Positions 24,008-26,372 of a stretch of DNA of 26,372 bases are shown piece after piece. A program made the position numbers and the translations under genes. Within the stretch, counting starts at the first letter, position 1. Each line of letters starts with the position of its first letter. The stretch covers positions 1 to 26,372 of the forward strand of contig JBBRCF010000043.1 of assembly GCA_038205135.1 (NCBI GenBank), given 5' to 3'. Under the pieces are notes generated by a model. The model was not told where the DNA came from, ran no database searches, and saw nothing but the letters and a program-made list of their open reading frames with translations. This stretch comes from UBA9554 sp038205135. GTDB lineage: Bacteria > Pseudomonadota > Alphaproteobacteria > Rhodobacterales > Rhodobacteraceae.

Positions 24008-24022
24008 TTAATCCCCCGTTAA
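24008..24022. promoter_or_regulatory. CtrA-type binding site (TTAA-N7-TTAA)
   Basis: TTAATCCCCCGTTAA at 24008-24022 is an exact match to the TTAA-N7-TTAA consensus for the alphaproteobacterial cell-cycle regulator CtrA. It lies between the divergent beta-barrel and universal-stress genes, nearer the former (54 bases from its ATG), so the beta-barrel gene is the likelier target. Confidence 0.55.
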
Positions 24023-24064
24023 CGTCGATGGGACCCGGACCTGTGCGTTTTCCGGCCGCTGTCC

Positions 24065-24106
24065 CTGATCCTGATCAATGCCGGGCAAGGCAGGTTGCGG
24101 GATGAT
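24065..24106 (+). promoter_or_regulatory. FNR/FnrL box and promoter of the universal stress gene
   Basis: CTGATCCTGATCAA at 24065-24078 differs from the FNR consensus TTGAT-N4-ATCAA at one position. Its centre is 24071.5. A -10-like GATGAT lies at 24101-24106, which predicts a start near 24113, 41.5 bases downstream: the spacing of a class II FNR-activated promoter. The gene is therefore probably induced when oxygen is low. Confidence 0.65.
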
Positions 24107-24134
24107 GCCGGAATTGTCATCAAGGAGAGCGCCA

Positions 24135-24542
24135 ATGTACACGCATGTTCTTGTCCCGATCAGTTTCGAAGCCGACCGTGCCACCAGCCGCGCCCTTGCC
24201 CTTGCGCGTATGCTGGCGGGGACCACAGGCCGCGTCACGCTGTTGCATGTGCAAGAAGCCGTGCCCAGCTATGCGCTCGGCTATTTGCCGCCGGACTATC
24301 TGGCCGAAAGCCGCGCCGAACTGCAACTGTCGCTGCAAACGCTGGCCGGCGACATGCCGCGCGCGACAGCGCAGGTGATCGACGGGCACGCCGGGCGCAC
24401 GATTACCGACTGGGCCAAGGCCAACGCGGTTGATTGCATCGTCATCGCCTCGCACCGGCCCGGCATGCAGGATCTGCTGCTGGGATCGACAGCTACAACC
24501 GTGGTGCGGCATGCTCAATGTTCAGTGCATGTGGTGCGCTGA
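24135..24542 (+). CDS. Universal stress protein (UspA family)
   Basis: A 135-residue single-domain Usp beginning MYTHVLVPISFEADRATSRA, with the ATP-binding segment near the C terminus, SHRPGMQDLLLGSTATTVVR (GxxxxxxxGS then CSVHVV), so it is of the nucleotide-binding type. AAGGAG at 24122-24127 precedes the ATG; the frame is open upstream to 24078, but those residues are not family sequence. An FNR-type box 57-70 bases upstream predicts oxygen-limited expression, as is known for several Usp genes of facultative alphaproteobacteria. Its stop abuts the dgcA stop on the other strand (TGATCA). Confidence 0.94.
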   Translation: MYTHVLVPISFEADRATSRALALARMLAGTTGRVTLLHVQEAVPSYALGYLPPDYLAESRAELQLSLQTLAGDMPRATAQVIDGHAGRTITDWAKANAVDCIVIASHRPGMQDLLLGSTATTVVRHAQCSVHVVR

Positions 24543-25508
24543 TCAGCCCCACAGCACGGCCTCCGGCGGAAACACCCGGCTGCCGTCATAGTGCAACGGC
24601 GGCACCCGGTCTTCGGCCAACAACAGGGGCCCGTCCAGATCGACCACATCCGCCCCCTGCGCCACGATCAGCGCGGGGGCCATGGCCAGAGATGACCCGA
24701 CCATGCAGCCCACCATCACGCCGTACCCCGCCGCACGCGCCGCGTCGCGCAGCGCAAGCGCCTCGGTCAGCCCGCCGGTCTTGTCCAGCTTGATGTTGAC
24801 CATGTCATATTTGCCCGCCAGATCCGCCAGCGATGACCGGTCATGGCAGCTTTCGTCGGCACAGACGGGCAGGGGCCGTGCAATCCCCAGCAGCGCGTCA
24901 TCCTGCGACGCCGGCAACGGCTGTTCCACCAATGCGACGCCCAGCCGGATCAGATGCGGTGCCAGATCGGCGTAAACCGCGGCGCTCCAGCCTTCGTTGG
25001 CGTCCACGATGATCCGCGCCACCGGCGCACCGCGCCGCACCGCTTCCAGGCGCGGCATGTCATCGGGCGTGCCCAGCTTGATCTTCAAAAGCGGGCGCGC
25101 GGCATGGACCCGCGCCTGCGCCTCCATCGCCGCGGGGGTATCCAGCGACAACGTGTAGGCGGTGACGCAGGGGGCCGGCGCGGACAATCCTGCGAGGGTC
25201 CACACCCGGACCCCGGCCTGCTTCGCCTCCCGGTCCCACAGTGCGCAGTCCACCGCGTTACGTGCCGCGCCCGCCGGCAAAAGATCCTGCAATGCGGCGC
25301 GGTCGAACACGTCCGGCAGGCCGGCGATCTGTGCTGCCACACTATCCAGCGTTTCGCCATAGCGCGAATAGGGCACGCATTCACCGCGCCCGGCGACGCC
25401 GTCCTGCGAGATGGTCACCGTGAGCACCTGTGCCTCGGTCCGGCTGCCGCGCGCGATGGTGAACACCTGCGCCAGCCGGAAAATGTCCCGCGTTACCGTG
25501 ATGTGCAT
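24543..25508 (-). CDS. dgcA: N-acetyl-D-glutamate racemase DgcA (enolase superfamily, dipeptide-epimerase-like)
   Basis: A 321-residue enolase-superfamily enzyme of the muconate-lactonising/L-Ala-D/L-Glu epimerase type. The catalytic KIK is at 142-144 in LLKIKLG. Metal ligands are Asp169 (IIVDANEG), Glu195 (VEQPLP) and Asp218 (CADES), and the second-face lysine lies in NIKLDKTGG (238-246). By motif alone it would be called a dipeptide epimerase. The downstream-oriented neighbour dgcN points instead to the D-glutamate route, in which DgcN acetylates D-Glu and DgcA racemises N-acetyl-D-Glu. ATG 25508 has AAGG upstream; ATG 25595 would overlap dgcN and is rejected. Confidence 0.87.
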   Translation of the reverse strand: MHITVTRDIFRLAQVFTIARGSRTEAQVLTVTISQDGVAGRGECVPYSRYGETLDSVAAQIAGLPDVFDRAALQDLLPAGAARNAVDCALWDREAKQAGVRVWTLAGLSAPAPCVTAYTLSLDTPAAMEAQARVHAARPLLKIKLGTPDDMPRLEAVRRGAPVARIIVDANEGWSAAVYADLAPHLIRLGVALVEQPLPASQDDALLGIARPLPVCADESCHDRSSLADLAGKYDMVNIKLDKTGGLTEALALRDAARAAGYGVMVGCMVGSSLAMAPALIVAQGADVVDLDGPLLLAEDRVPPLHYDGSRVFPPEAVLWG

Positions 25509-25516
25509 GCGCCTTG

Positions 25517-25585
25517 TCCTTCTCTGGTTCCAAAATACCCCGGGCTGCCCCGGATCTGATCCGGGGCGGTGGCAGCGCCCCCTCT
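25517..25585 (-). repeat. Dispersed intergenic repeat, copy B, with central palindrome
   Basis: Read on the minus strand, AGAGGGGGCGCTGCC (25585-25571), then a 19-base palindrome CCCCGGATC-T-GATCCGGGG (25548-25566), then CCCGGGGTATTTTGGAACC match the order and flanks of copy A at 9176-9230. The middles differ. It lies between dgcN and dgcA, within a probable operon. Confidence 0.65.
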
Positions 25586-25591
25586 GCGCTG

Positions 25592-26372
25592 TCACACAGC
25601 CGCCAACGCATCCACCAGCACCCCCGCGCCAAACCGGAACGGATCGGTCGCAGGCAGGCCCATGCGGTCCTCGACGGCCTGCAGATGCGCCCTCGCCGCC
25701 GCCTCGTCCATATGCTGGGTGTTGATCGCGCAGCCGATGGCCACGCAGGCCGGGTTGGCCACGCGGGCCAATGCCACGCCCATGTCGCGCACCGCCTCCA
25801 GCGTTGGCAGTTTATACCCCGGCAGGCCGCGCATATGCGGCCGCGTCGGCTCATCGCAGATCACCAGCGCATCGGGCTGCCCGCCATGCACCAGAGCCAG
25901 CGTCACCCCGGAATAGCTGACGTGAAACAGCGATCCTTGCCCCTCGATCAGGTCCCAATGGCCGGGGTCGTTTTCCGGCGTCAGCCATTCGACCGCGCCG
26001 GCCATGAAATCCGCCACCACGGCATCCAGCGGCACACCGTCGCCAGTGATCAGGATGCCGGTCTGCCCGGTGGCACGGAAACTCGCGGTCATGCCGCGCG
26101 CGCGCATCTCGCGTTCCATGCACAGCGCGGTGTACATCTTGCCGACCGAACAATCCGTGCCGATGGCCAGCATCCGCTTGCCGGTGCGTTTCACCCCGTT
26201 TGCGATCGGATACGCCTCTGACGGTACCCGCACATCATGCAGGGCGCGCCCCGTGGCCGCTGCCACCGCCGCCAGATCGGGTTCGTCCCGCAGCAGGTTG
26301 TGCAGGCCCGAGGCAAGGTCAAAGCCTTCCTCCAGCGCCGCCACCAGCACCTTTTTCCACGATTGCGAAATC
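25592..26372 (-). CDS. dgcN: D-glutamate N-acetyltransferase DgcN (DUF1611), 5' end beyond window
   Basis: The minus-strand frame is open to the window edge, giving about 260 residues of the C-terminal part. GTDCSVGKMYTALCMEREM is the P-loop-like signature of DUF1611, preceded by GLHNLLRD and LHDVRVP and followed by GQTGILITGDGVPLDAVVAD and IEGQGSLFHVSYSGV, all typical of the family now named DgcN. It acetylates D-glutamate using acetyl-CoA, and dgcA downstream continues the pathway toward L-glutamate. The spacer to dgcA is 83 bases and contains a dispersed repeat. The start codon is not in the window. Confidence 0.87.
   Translation of the reverse strand, partial: ISQSWKKVLVAALEEGFDLASGLHNLLRDEPDLAAVAAATGRALHDVRVPSEAYPIANGVKRTGKRMLAIGTDCSVGKMYTALCMEREMRARGMTASFRATGQTGILITGDGVPLDAVVADFMAGAVEWLTPENDPGHWDLIEGQGSLFHVSYSGVTLALVHGGQPDALVICDEPTRPHMRGLPGYKLPTLEAVRDMGVALARVANPACVAIGCAINTQHMDEAAARAHLQAVEDRMGLPATDPFRFGAGVLVDALAAV

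Overview
This is high-GC DNA, about two thirds G+C by eye, and reads as a chromosomal segment of an alphaproteobacterium of the Rhodobacterales/Roseobacter type. The evidence is the zwf-pgl-pgi cluster of an Entner-Doudoroff organism, a DinB with an N-terminal Cys4 ribbon, DUF1523 and DUF4864 proteins, the dgcN-dgcA pair, FnrL- and CtrA-type sites, and a dispersed 'CCCGGGGTATTTGGAA' intergenic repeat I recall from this order. No plasmid, phage-integration or CRISPR hallmarks are visible. Layout, left to right: a partial radical SAM gene (minus) diverges from zwf-pgl-pgi (plus), which converts glucose-6-P to 6-phosphogluconate. Then, on the minus strand, come enoyl-CoA hydratase, sufT, sufA and tpiA. 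pgi and tpiA meet tail to tail with their stop codons fused as TGATCA. From about 6.85 to 7.85 kb lies a visibly AT-richer stretch holding what looks like a decayed gene for a secreted protein, followed by a cluster of inverted repeats, then tgt and dinB. N-formylglutamate amidohydrolase (minus) diverges from a compact tRNA-Val/rpmJ unit with its own promoter and terminator. A translationally coupled cupin/P1-peptidase pair (minus) follows. The least explained part is 13.36-19.84 kb: six tightly packed co-directional genes. They encode a coiled-coil protein, an unknown protein, an AAA+ ATPase, a probable DUF6638 protein, a two-helix membrane protein and a DUF1523 membrane protein. I read them as one operon for an ATP-driven machine linked to the inner membrane; its function is not evident and it is my best candidate for an undescribed system. 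Next come a DUF4864 periplasmic protein with an apparently leaderless promoter and a 762-residue beta-helix/pectate-lyase-3 protein resembling tailspikes. The right end carries a HugZ-like flavoprotein and a small beta-barrel candidate (minus), a universal stress protein behind a well-placed FNR-type box and an upstream CtrA-type box, and the D-glutamate catabolic pair dgcA and dgcN (minus, dgcN running off the end). Central carbon flux (zwf, pgl, pgi, tpiA), Fe-S maturation (sufT, sufA) and RNA/translation functions (tgt, tRNA-Val, rpmJ) are housekeeping. The AT-rich island, the six-gene operon and the beta-helix gene are the accessory or poorly understood parts.
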